This document shows positions 49,601 through 60,369 of a DNA stretch of 64,000 bases, in pieces; within the stretch, counting starts at the first letter, position 1; each line of letters starts with the position of its first letter. Source of the stretch: Vespa crabro (taxonomy: Eukaryota; Arthropoda; Insecta; Hymenoptera; Vespidae); assembly GCF_910589235.1 (NCBI RefSeq), contig NC_060959.1, positions 4,259,763 to 4,323,762 of the forward strand, written 5' to 3'. A program made the translations under genes and the position numbers. The notes below the pieces were generated by a model. It was not told the origin of the DNA. It searched no databases and saw only the letters and a program-made list of their open reading frames with translations.

Positions 49601-52600
49601 AGCTGAACTCTTACATCAGCACCATAATTTAATAAAAGTTTCATGCAAGGAACAGATCCAAGACTAGCTGCTACATGCAATGGTGTTTCAGTATAAACCT
49701 ATTTGAGTGTAATAATTATATTTTGCAATAATTATATTTGTAATAATTATATTTTTGAAGTTATTAAAATTAATAACTTCATATATTCCATCTTATTAAG
49801 TACTTGTGGATTATTAGGATGAGCGCCTGCCTGTAGCAAAACTTCAGCACTATCTACCGCATTACTTAGTACTGCATAGTGAAGGGGAGTTTTCCCTGGA
49901 AATCCAGCATTTACATCTGCTTTTGCCTTTATTAAAGATTTTATGCAAGCAACATTTCCAACTGCAGCAGCACAATGCAAAGGTGTACATTTTTGATTAA
50001 AATCCCATTCACAAGGATTTGCACCATATGACAATAATTCTTCTAGTATCCTTACTATCGCAGCACAAGCTGTTAAATGTACTGGAGTTCTGTAATTATA
50101 ATATTCATTTGCAGTATTTTACAATATTTAACTAAAATGCAGCAAATTAAAAACTATAGGATTATGAATTTATGACAAACCTTCCATCTTCATCTTTACA
50201 AGAGACATTTACATTCTTTTCTAATAGTATTTTCACTATTTCAAAATGACCAACCCAACATGCAACAAGAAGACATGTCTCTGGCCATTTTACTAACAGT
50301 TCCGTAGGTGTTGCTCTTGTTGCTATATTATTTTCTGATACTAAAATAGTTTTATTTATACATCTAATTTAAAACATAAATCACATGAATTATAAAAATT
50401 AAGCAAAATTAAATTCAAATCAATTTCGAGAAACTATTACTTGTTTCAAAGCATACCCATTTGTGAAAGTACATGTCTTTTTATAAATTGGTTCTCTAAG
50501 ATGCAAGTTTTGTAATTCCTCTAACGTTTTTTGTAAAATGTTGCCATGTAATGTAGGTATTGTAGTAAGAGCTACTTCTCCTGCTGGAAGATTAGATAGT
50601 GCTAAAGTAATTTCTTCTTTAGTCCATAATTGTTGTTGATTCATTGGCCGTTGACGAATATGACACATTATAGCTTCTGATGTTTCTTCAGAAGAAATAC
50701 TTTTTTCATCTATTTCATCCATCCATATATCTTCTTCGTTGTTCTAAACATAATATTCAAAAAATTTAATCTTGAAATTTAATAAATAATATTTAAATTA
50801 TTATCTGACCTCATAATTAACAATAATAGATGGTGTTATGTCTATATTACTTCTTCTTGATTCTTCTTGTGAACCACCATGACTAGACAATCTTGCAAAG
50901 ATTTTTTTCTTAAGGTTAGACATAATTACATATTTTTCTTCATTCACTTTTATCTGAATATAATGATTAAAAGATAAATTAAATACTTCAATGTCATATA
51001 ATTAAAATTAATTCATATAAAATTTGTATATAAAATGCAAAATATTGTGATTAATAAAATATTAGTACTTTTTTATAATAAATAGATAACTATAAGTAGG
51101 TAACTACAAACGTTTTATTCTATTCACATTGCTCTCGTATATTACCACTTAGAAACTATTCCTGTTCTCTGTATACTTTAGAGAATGTCCACGTATACTT
51201 TTGATGTTTATAAAACAGAGCTGGCATATATTTAGCTCTCACTGTTCACTGTTCTAACACTGTTCACCAAGTCTAAAGATAAATCTATATAATTTTTTAT
51301 ATACTATTTTTTTACTGTCAACGTAACAGAAAATCCTACCCATATAAAATAATATTACGTCTAAAAAATATGATTCTAAATATAACAACTGATAACTACA
51401 TCCTTTGAGGAAATGCTCATATAAACACACTCTCCTCTTAGGTCAAAAAATATTAAATAAAATATTAAAGATTATGGATATGCAGTAAATTATTAAATTT
51501 TTACTTTAAAAATATAATTATTTTTTTATAAATGAAATTAAATTTCATTACTTTGATTTCAAGATTTTATTATTTTTATCTTCATGATTACTAAGAAATA
51601 TTTTTGTGATCCTTTTATGTGTGTGTATATGAGTTAATATATTAATTATATATTACTAATTTCCCTAGCTTAAATATTTTTTTAAATCTTAATTTATAAA
51701 TTTTATTCACTTCATATAATAGTTATGTTTAAATGTGTTTAACAAAGTACATGAATATTAAAAATATTTTTAAAATAATCATCACTGGTTTTGATGTGCA
51801 ATTTTTTAATACTCTTGAAGCAGGACAATCTATTGAAGTATACTTTTTGGTGTCTGGAACAAGACTAAAGAAGTTATTTCAAGACATAGTAGAATTAAGT
51901 CTATAGTATTGCTCCCACTTTGTAGAGTAGTCTCTAGTAACAATTTACTTTATATATATTGCATATATAATTATATACCTTTATTAATATGACAGATAGG
52001 AGCAGATGGAATTAATTCAAAAATACGTCAAGCAATGAATGTTCAGTATATTCAATGGAAATATGATCAAATGGGAATTGTTGCTACGTTGGAATTATGT
52101 GAACCAACAGAAAATATTGTCGCTTGGCAAAGATTCCTTCCAAGTGGACCAATAGCTTTACTTCCAGTACATCATTACTATAAATTTATTTTAATTGGAT
52201 TTAAATAATTTTACAATATATAAAAGTTCTTACAAATATTTTAGTTAACAAATACTCTCAGTTCATTAGTATGGTCTCTTACAACTGAAGAAGCACAAAA
52301 GCTTTTAAAAATACCAGAAGAGGAATTTGTTGATAATATAAATAGTGCATTATGGAAAATCTATCCTAAAAATGGTATTATAGAAAGTGGTATGAAAGCT
52401 TTACATCAATTACTCGAAGGATTATCTCTACAAACTGGAATATCAAGACAGTTGCCGCCAACAGTATCAAAAATTATAGAAGGTTCAAGAGCAGCTTTTC
52501 CATTGGGATTTGGTCATTCTGTATCATATGTTGCACCTGGAACAGTCTTAGTTGGGTAATAAAATTAATAGATACAGAAACCACTATTCAATTTTTTTTA

Positions 52601-53060
52601 TTATATTTAATTGGGAATATAAATTTTGAAGGAATGCTTTTAATTATATTTCAGAGATGCAGCACATCGTGTTCATCCTTTAGCTGGTCAAGGTGTTAAT
52701 TTGGGCTTTGGAGATATTACTGTCTTAGTAAAAGTTCTTGCGGAAGCAGTTACAGATGGTGCTGTACTTAATAACTCAATATATTTAAGTAGATATGAGA
52801 CTTCACGTCAACGACATAACATTCCTACAATGTTAGCTATAGATGCTCTTTATCGATTATACAAAGGAACTGCAGCTCCTATTATTTTGGCTCGAAGTTT
52901 AGGATTACAATTTACAAACGCCATACCAATATTAAAGGTAACATATTTAAAGTATGATAAAGTTTTATTTATATATGTCTCTTTGTAAAATAATGAAATT
53001 TAATGAATATTTCAGAAAGCTTTAATACAGCATGCATCCAACCAAAAAATTACATGTTAA
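46666..53060 (+). CDS. Coq6: Ubiquinone biosynthesis monooxygenase COQ6
   Basis: FAD-dependent monooxygenase that hydroxylates the ubiquinone ring precursor in mitochondria. Seven exons: 46666-46861, 47019-47209, 47359-47598, 51996-52166, 52245-52555, 52655-52937 and 53016-53060, closing at 478 aa, the usual length. The N-terminus is basic and hydroxyl-rich, fitting a mitochondrial presequence, and is followed by the dinucleotide-binding motif IIIAGGGMVGTTLA. Further family motifs: IGADGINSKIRQA and GDAAHRVHPLAGQGVNLGFGDI (FAD ribityl contact), both intact. Intron 3 (47599-51995) is about 4.4 kb, against less than 160 bp for the others, and contains a complete TRPA channel gene on the opposite strand. 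Confidence 0.95.
47696..50923 (-). CDS. TRPA-family cation channel (ankyrin repeats), nested in Coq6
   Basis: Six exons on the minus strand: 50810-50923, 50473-50743, 50181-50340, 49804-50089, 49321-49698 and 47696-49249, closing at 920 aa. About eight ankyrin repeats (residues 140-470; for example STPLHLAAEEGSAECTKLLV) precede six membrane segments (about 536-752), a pore region with LKTIIMLSGELEFEDVYF, and a last segment VILTNLMVGLAVSDI followed by a cytoplasmic tail. This is the TRPA plan; among insect TRPAs the length and few repeats fit the pyrexia/waterwitch/HsTRPA group rather than TRPA1, but I cannot choose between them. Likely a thermo-, humidity- or chemosensory channel. The exon 2 end is uncertain: a second donor at 50440 gives a longer exon but breaks the frame with the acceptor used. 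Confidence 0.9.
50924..51995. other. Rest of Coq6 intron 3, upstream of the TRPA gene
   Basis: Should contain the TRPA promoter and 5' UTR (minus strand). Around 51780-51900 a short plus-strand stretch reads as FDVQFFNTLEAGQSIEVYFL and continues to a stop. It is not recognised and may be a scrap of a mobile element. Otherwise nothing seen. Confidence 0.35.
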
Positions 53061-53986
53061 TCAACTTTTAGAAATATTGATTATTACAATGACATAGTAA
53101 CAGGGAAATGAGTAGTTTAATCGATATAGAAAGAATATAATATTATTTCAATAATAGAATATATAAATAATATTTTGATATATTTTCAAAAATAATGTTC
53201 TATATTTTATGTATAATAAAACAGTAATTATAATTGTATTTTATTACAACATTCTATACAAATAAAGATATATATTGTTTCTATACCTTAATTATGAGCT
53301 TACATATTATTAGATAATACTCAAAATTCACTCACAATATATTCAGAAATATTTTCTTTACATTACAGATATAAAATTATTTGAACAGTTAGAAATCATT
53401 TCTTTTTATAAAATCATGATTCATTAAATCTTATATAATTATTTGATTTTTATAGACTGTTATTTAATATTAATAGCTGCAATGAATGAAGATTTTTATG
53501 TAGTGTTACCGAAATTATTTAAAAATTTTATAAAAGTGAAAGTAGTAATTCAGATGCTTTTAGTCAATAGTGAAAGTTTTTAAGAATTCATTTTTGTTGA
53601 AGTTAAGTTATTGATCCTCTATCTCTTGATTATTCGATAAATATAATTTTCATTTATAATATAACAGTGAATTGATTAAATTCAATAAAGTAAATATGAA
53701 TAAATATTGGATGTTTCACTGATCCTTTTTTACGTGTTCGTGATATAATTGACATTTAGGTTATGTGATATAAAGTTAATATAATGATATCACCAGAAAA
53801 GAGCTAATTCATCTTTACTTCCAGTTTTTGAAAATTACGTTAATATAGCAGAAAATATTTATATATTTTCTAAAATAATAAGGATATGATTTAAGGTTAG
53901 TTTTTTTTATTAATCTATGTATTCTTAAACAATAAATATTAATCTCATATTTATTTTATAACTTTATAGATTTGTTTTTCGTGACA
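53061..53986. other. Coq6/Adck1 intergenic region
   Basis: AT-rich. A probable 5' UTR intron of Adck1 ends at the TTTATAG before 53970, with a possible donor in AAGGTTAGT near 53895. No other gene seen. Confidence 0.45.
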
Positions 53987-55570
53987 ATGATTACATTTTT
54001 GAAAACTGCTTTGAAAAAATTCTTGAAAACTGCTACGATAAGTGCAATAGCTGTAGGCACCTTGGCATCATTAAGAGCTAATGAATATGATATTGGATCA
54101 ATTGGTATCGTACGTCTTGGGCGTGCTGCTGTTACTGTTTTTATAATAGGTAATTACTATAAAAAGGAACTTTACGATACCACTTTGGAAAGGACATCAC
54201 CAGAATACATACAATTGAAATCAAAAACACACAAATATGGAGCAGAACGTCTTCTTGAACTTTGTTGTGCCAATAAAGGTGTATATATAAAAGTTGGCCA
54301 ACATATTGGAGCATTGGATTATTTATTACCAGCAGAATATGTTAGTACAATGCGTGTTTTACACAGTTCTGCACCACCATCATCATTTAAAGACGTTCTC
54401 AGAGTGATAAAAGAAGATTTCAAAAAAGATCCATACGATATATTCGAAATCATCGATCCCATACCCTTGGGTACTGCTAGTCTTGCACAAGTTCATAAAG
54501 CTGTGCTTAAAAATGGCAATGTGGTTGCTGTAAAAGTCCAACATCGTACCGTCAAAACCAATGCTTTTGTTGATATAAAAACTATGTCTACATTAGTGAA
54601 AATTACGTCTTACATTTTTCCAGACTTTAAATTCGATTGGTTAGTTGATGAAACTAAGAAAAATATACCACTAGAATTAGATTTTACTCAAGAAGGAAAA
54701 AATGCAGAGAAGATACAGAGTCTTCTTTCTCATTACCATTGGTTAATAATACCAAAGATATATTGGGATTTATCATCTCAACGTGTTTTAACTATGGAAT
54801 TCTTAGAAGGTGGTCAAATTAATGATCTTCAATATTTACGAAGCAAAAAATTAAATCCATACGAAGTTAGCAGTAAATTGGGCCGTTTATATAGTCATAT
54901 GATATTTGTTAATGGATTTGTACATTCTGATCCTCATCCTGGAAATATTCTTGTTAGAAATAATAATTCAGAAGCTGAAATAATCCTATTAGATCATGGA
55001 TTATATGCAACTCTTTCCGATAAGTTTCGATGGGAATATTCTAAACTATGGTTAGCAATACTGAATGGAGATAGAGCTGCTATGAAACTTCACTGTACGA
55101 ATCTAGGTGTAGGTGATCTTTATGGATTACTATCATGTATGGTATCAGGTAGAACATGGGATACTATAATGTCAGGAGTACAGAAAAAAAAGTATGATAT
55201 AAATGAAAAAGAACTTTTTCAACAAGAAATACCTAATCTGTTACCACAAATTAGTGATGTATTGCAAAGGGTCAATAGGCAAATGTTGTTAATTCTTAAA
55301 ACAAATGATTTAATGCGTGGAATTGAACATTCATTACAGACACAAAATCGAATGTCTTCATTCATGGAAATGTCGAAATATTGCATTCATTCAGTTTATG
55401 GGGAAAAATTAAACTTATCTACAAGTGAATGGAAGCGATGGGAGTTAACTCTTCTTGAGCAATGGGCTCTTATTAAGTTATCATTTTATTATGTCTACTT
55501 AGGTTTATTTCATTTTGATATAAACAAAAGTATCGAGTCATACTGGGCAAATGATTTCTATGTTTTTTAA
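53987..55570 (+). CDS. Adck1: ADCK1-type mitochondrial atypical kinase
   Basis: A single coding exon gives 527 aa from the ATG at 53987. A more upstream reading would need a non-ATG start and crosses a likely splice acceptor, so 53987 is preferred. UbiB/ABC1/ADCK fold: N-terminal hydrophobic segments, then the family signature KVGQHIGALDYLLP (KxGQ helix), the Ala-rich loop PLGTASLAQVHKA in place of the P-loop, the VAVKVQH lysine, the EFLEGG segment, FVHSDPHPGNILV (catalytic loop) and LLDHGLYATLS (metal-binding DHG, as DFG). ADCK1 in flies and mammals is mitochondrial and affects membrane organisation. A chain of intact motifs and normal length suggest a functional gene. Confidence 0.95.
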   Translation: MITFLKTALKKFLKTATISAIAVGTLASLRANEYDIGSIGIVRLGRAAVTVFIIGNYYKKELYDTTLERTSPEYIQLKSKTHKYGAERLLELCCANKGVYIKVGQHIGALDYLLPAEYVSTMRVLHSSAPPSSFKDVLRVIKEDFKKDPYDIFEIIDPIPLGTASLAQVHKAVLKNGNVVAVKVQHRTVKTNAFVDIKTMSTLVKITSYIFPDFKFDWLVDETKKNIPLELDFTQEGKNAEKIQSLLSHYHWLIIPKIYWDLSSQRVLTMEFLEGGQINDLQYLRSKKLNPYEVSSKLGRLYSHMIFVNGFVHSDPHPGNILVRNNNSEAEIILLDHGLYATLSDKFRWEYSKLWLAILNGDRAAMKLHCTNLGVGDLYGLLSCMVSGRTWDTIMSGVQKKKYDINEKELFQQEIPNLLPQISDVLQRVNRQMLLILKTNDLMRGIEHSLQTQNRMSSFMEMSKYCIHSVYGEKLNLSTSEWKRWELTLLEQWALIKLSFYYVYLGLFHFDINKSIESYWANDFYVF

Positions 55571-57238
55571 TAAAACTGAATATTAAACAATATATTCGAA
55601 AATGACACAGATTTTTTATACCTTTTCATTAATTTAAAATATCAAGAAATTGATATTTTTAAGTTTATATATTTCTATATTAATTAAATACGTATATTTT
55701 CTTGGTTTCAAAAAATTATATTTCAATTGTTATTAAAAAAATACTATAGTTTGTTATTGATGAAATGTTAAATATAAGAGAAATATCAATTTATATAATA
55801 AATATATGTATTTATAATACTACATTTCTATATTTGTATGCCATATAATAGTGCCAAAAAATATGATTTATGTATTGAATTAAAAGAAGTTAATATAAAC
55901 ATATTGTATATATTCCTTGTAAACAGCACAAATATTTAATGTATTAATATCTCTGTAAAAAAAAAAATATATAAAAGATATTTTTATATATTATATTATT
56001 TTATATATCACATTATATTACATTTCAGCTTTTATAAACAAAAATAAATTCTACAAGTAAATAATATGAAAATTTTATTAATAAAATTAACAAAAAATAA
56101 ACATTTTAAATAACTGTTTAAGAAAGAGAAAAAGTAATATTTTAAAGAAATTTGAGAATTTCCTATTTCTTTGTAAAAACGGAAAGTAGAAAAATAGAAG
56201 CATTATAGTATAAATCGATATATTGTTCTAATATTTAAACCTTTAACATGCGTATGTATATATATATGTACGTTGAATAATGAATACAGCATGGTGGGTC
56301 AGATACCTGCGTGAGGTCATTGTAGCTTTATAGAAACGATATGTATTGTATCTTTATAAAGGTCACTTTACCGTTATGCATTTATATAGAGAAAGTAAGG
56401 TTAACTAAACTATAAGAAATATTTTTAGTAATTTTCCAAAAGAAATGTTATTTTATACAATATTCTAACTTTATGAGGATTATTTTTAGTGTTATTAACC
56501 TACGAGAAATGTAATTTTTCCAAAGTACAAGTTTAAAGTCCAAATAACAAATGTTATCAGGATTTTGACTATTACAATAGTGTATTATTACAATGACCAT
56601 TCAATGAATTTGTTAGTACAGCGCTGATTTTTAAATATCCTTATTGATTTAAAAATTTTTGATTATTTGTACCGATTTTTTAAAATAATGTACCGAAAGT
56701 ACTGATTTTTGAAGAATGATTGTTATATTTCATTTTAGTTAAATAAAAAATTATTTTTTAAATTATTTATTTCTCTATTTTTTGATTTATCTGTTATAGA
56801 GAGTATATTAATTTTTTAAATGTTAGAATATTTTATAAAAATATTATGAATACATTGTGGAATTCAATATTTAATTTAATATATCAATATTAATAATTGA
56901 ATTCAAGTGGAATCTATTCTATTATTAAACGTAATGTACACAATTGCAATTATCGTGATTCCTTTATAAATATTTTTATCTTTATTTATTTTTTAATTAT
57001 ATTTAAAATAAAATGTTAATAATTAAAATATTTTATTTTCAATAAAGTATTGATTTGTGTTACAAATTTAAATTAACATTCTTTTCAATTGTACTAAAAG
57101 GTTACATATAATTATTGAATACAATTTCTTTATAAACAAATTTGTTTTTACTGAATTTACCGTGAAAATAAATGACAACGTTACATATTGTTTACGCTGT
57201 CTGATTTATTTATCTTCTATATACCTATTTCACAAAAC

Positions 57239-57244
<6 letters not shown>

Positions 57245-57286
<42 letters not shown>
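57245..57286. repeat. (AT)n microsatellite
   Basis: About 21 AT dinucleotides without interruption in the gene-poor interval. It creates a chance Ile-Tyr repeat frame. Confidence 0.95.
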
Positions 57287-57289
<3 letters not shown>

Positions 57290-58756
57290 ATGTTCATAAT
57301 CGATAAATTCATAGCCTCTACTTTTACAAATAATGCGCATGCTTTCTACAACTGTAACGAGAATGGTGCAATCGTTATTGATCGTATCGTAACTTTCGAA
57401 AAAATATTATTATAATAACATAAATGAAAATAATTCTTTATCATAAAAGTTTCTTATATATTTTTAAAGCTTTAAAAGATTATTGTTTTAAATATATACA
57501 CAGACACACGTATATAATAATTGTAAGATATGGTCGATTGAAAGACGTATAATGTCTATCGTGATTGTAAACTATGCTCTGCGATTTCTTCCGTTATGTT
57601 ATTTATATAACTACAATTTTCGTTGATCTATCACGATGATGACATGATACGTCGCTTGATGAATCATACCTTATTGTTAGCCGTAATTGCATAGTGGAGT
57701 TTCAAACTCAATTTTCTCACAAATAAAATCTCGTATTTAAGATTCTTTAATATAATTATAATAATAATCTAAGATTCTTTCTACATTTTCGACTAATTTT
57801 TTATATATATATAATCACCTTTTTCCTTGTTATACTACCAGTTTCGAGTTATACTGAGTTTATACTGTGTATGTATGATAATACACACACACACACGTAT
57901 ATATATGAGATTTACCGTTCCTACATAACGAATATTCACGAATATTCTCTTCTGAAATAAATGTGATATTTCGATAATATATGCACATATTCATGTATAC
58001 AAATACGACATTATTGTTATTTATGAATTACAGAGCAATGTTTCTATTTAGTTTGCAATAAAATTATACGAATTCTTTCGCATTTTTTTTCAATAAAAAA
58101 AATTTTAATAATTTTATTTTTATTATAAATAAATGTTATGAATCATGCTATGTCAATACTTTATAACCCTAGGATTTGTTTTTTTTTACCATGAAAATGC
58201 GTCATTTGTGATGTCATAATGCTTTTGTATGTTCATATTTTCGATTATATTAAAATTATTAAAAGATTATTATATATATATATGTATATATATGGTACAA
58301 GAATAGCATACATTACGTTTTATTTTAGTTTAATTTTCGTTAAGGAACAAAATATTTCTATTGTATTGAAGGAAAAGAAAGTTTCAATACAATGGGTGTC
58401 GTTCTATGGTTTGGTATATAGTAAAGGAAATTCTCCGTAAGCTCTGTTGCCAGATTTCTCGGTTATGTGACCCACAAATATTGAAGCATTTTATTATATT
58501 ATTTTATCTAAATATATTTCTAAAAGTTTATTATTGAAATATTGTATAATATTCTTTTTTATATTTTTAAAATATTTTAATAGAAAGTATAGCACTCAAT
58601 TTAATACGTAGTTTTTCTCTTGCTTAAAAATCATATTTTTATGAAATTGTAATTATTTTTTTTCTTTGATCAAAGCCTGAATTATATTATAAAGTGTACC
58701 ATTTCTATATAAACTTTCTATTTTAGGATTATAAAGACATGTGTATACTCTCTCAC

Positions 58757-58802
58757 AGAGGGAGAGAGAAAGAGAGAGAGAGGGAAAGAAAGAGAGAGAG
58801 AG
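58757..58802. promoter_or_regulatory. GA-rich tract (GAGA-type)
   Basis: About 46 bases of GAGAG repeats with few interruptions, about 175 bp upstream of a probable first coding exon. Such tracts bind GAGA factor in flies and often mark open promoters; it may equally be a plain microsatellite. Confidence 0.45.
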
Positions 58803-58975
58803 TATGAAACATAGAACAATAGATGTTTTAAAAGAAAGATATAAATAAATGAGTATATATACATAAAAATACTTTTAAACGAAAAAAGATATTACAAAGA
58901 ACAAATAAATATTAAAGATATTGATTCTATAAAAAAAGTGGAAATTTGGCAACTCTGGGATTTATCCGCAGTAAG

Positions 58976-59029
58976 ATGGCTGCATCAGACGTAGTATCGT
59001 CTGATGACGGTAGAAAAGTGGAAGGGGAG
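58976..59029 (+). CDS. Probable first coding exon of an unidentified gene
   Basis: An ATG in the context AAGATGGCTGC opens an 18-codon exon (MAASDVVSSDDGRKVEGE) ending at a good donor, GAG|GTACGAG, in phase 0. The residue mix is soluble-protein-like and the local base composition is richer in GC than the flanks. I could not find the next exon with confidence; it may lie beyond the window. The AAGATGGC core also resembles a YY1/Pho site, common over start codons. Confidence 0.4.
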
Positions 59030-59275
59030 GTACGAGCCAATGACCGCATTGCAATCCCTACGCTAACGAACGTTTTTTTTCGTTTATTAATTATTTAAAA
59101 AAACGTAACATAATGACCAAAATTAATTACTATTATTATTTATAAACATCATAGAAATTAAAAAAATGATTTTTGACGAATAAATTGTGTCGTAATAATA
59201 AATTTGAAAGGATATTTAGGGAACTACTTTCTATCGATTGCGCGTAAGGACACTACATAGTGGGGTATAGAGAGG

Positions 59276-59312
59276 TATATAAGATCCCACCCAATCGTCT
59301 GGGCGGACCAGT
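59276..59312 (+). promoter_or_regulatory. TATA box plus initiator
   Basis: TATATAAG at 59276-59283 and an insect-type initiator CCAGTTCC with its A at 59310, 34 bases after the start of the TATA box, the canonical spacing. Downstream sequence runs to a possible donor (CAG|GTTGGT near 59460). It could be an alternative promoter for the gene starting at 58976 or the start of a separate transcript. Confidence 0.55.
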
Positions 59313-59740
59313 TCCTTAGTCAACCTCAAGCGGAGAAGGTCGTGTTTGGCTCTTTCATAGTTTTTCTGTAGTTTTGTTGCAAATCAGTGTTACTTCTATT
59401 ATTTGTTTTTACAATCCGCATTTCTGCTAGGATCGTCAAGAAACACGAGCCAGATACAGGTTGGTGTTTTCATTAATTATTAAGTTTGTTAGGTGGTACG
59501 CGAAAAGAATTTTATTTTCGCGACGTAGGCAACATTGGTATTTGTAAGTTAGTGCCTCAAGATACGAGCTTCGATACGATGTTCAAGAAAAAATTCGAAA
59601 GAAGAAGCTGAAGAAGTTCAACAGAGAATTGTTTCCTGTTTCATGGACCTCGTCACAACTTCATAAGCAGAGTAAACAGAGAGTCCCAACATCTGGATTT
59701 TATCTTGTCGCAATAATCTGCATCATTGGTTCGGAACAAG

Positions 59741-60127
59741 ATGTTAAGACCTTGGGAAATCGACGTAGATCAACCAAGTAAGACTGAGCAATTATCCAAT
59801 TGGATAAAGGAAGTACGTTGGAAGAAATTAATGTGCCGCCGAAATCGAAAACGTAATTTACGCATAGAAGCTGTTTTATCATACACTCTTTATAAAGCTG
59901 AATATGAACTACGAAGAAAACAGCTTTTAAGGATTTCACAATGGCGGAAACTTAAGTCCAAATTCTTGCCAAATTCACGATCTGATAATCATAATTGCGA
60001 AAGCCTGGAATACTCCGAGATATATCAAAAAAGTAATTTATGGGATGAACCAGTGTGTCAGGAATTGAGCAGCTTAAATGATTTTATGTTGAAACTCTCT
60101 GAAATTAAAGCTCCATTACGACGATGA
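59741..60127 (+). CDS. Uncertain open frame, basic 128-aa protein
   Basis: Opens MLRPWEIDVDQ and continues with Arg/Lys-rich helix-like sequence (EAVLSYTLYKAEYELRRKQL), then a more polar end. The composition is more protein-like than other frames of similar size nearby. I do not recognise it. Its stop codon overlaps the ATG of a second frame (60124-60369) as ATGA. It may be the coding part of the transcript started by the TATA promoter at 59276, or a frame in a noncoding RNA. Confidence 0.3.
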   Translation: MLRPWEIDVDQPSKTEQLSNWIKEVRWKKLMCRRNRKRNLRIEAVLSYTLYKAEYELRRKQLLRISQWRKLKSKFLPNSRSDNHNCESLEYSEIYQKSNLWDEPVCQELSSLNDFMLKLSEIKAPLRR

Positions 60128-60369
60128 ATGGGACGATTAAAATTGTACCAAATTTCATCATTTGGATGGAACTGGAAGACTTTGCAGTATCTACTCGTGT
60201 ACTATGGCATCTAGAAGTTACATCATTACCCTGGTGTATATCTGGAAATTTTTTACTTGCAGTCTCACCGTTTGAGGTGGCTATGGGACGGGTGATGGTC
60301 ATGGAGAAGCTGTCCATGGACACTGGGCATACATCTAAGAAGTCAAGATACCATGCTGTCTGGTCCTAG

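Larger units (their letters stand above)
55571..58975. other. AT-rich gene desert
   Basis: About 3.4 kb with no supported gene. It contains an (AT)n microsatellite and, near the right end, a GA-rich tract. The open frames at 57188-57415 and 58219-58440 are low-complexity AT translations. Confidence 0.6.

Noticed and set aside
57188..57415. 75-aa frame with an Ile-Tyr repeat
   Set aside because: Translation of the (AT)n microsatellite; no other support.
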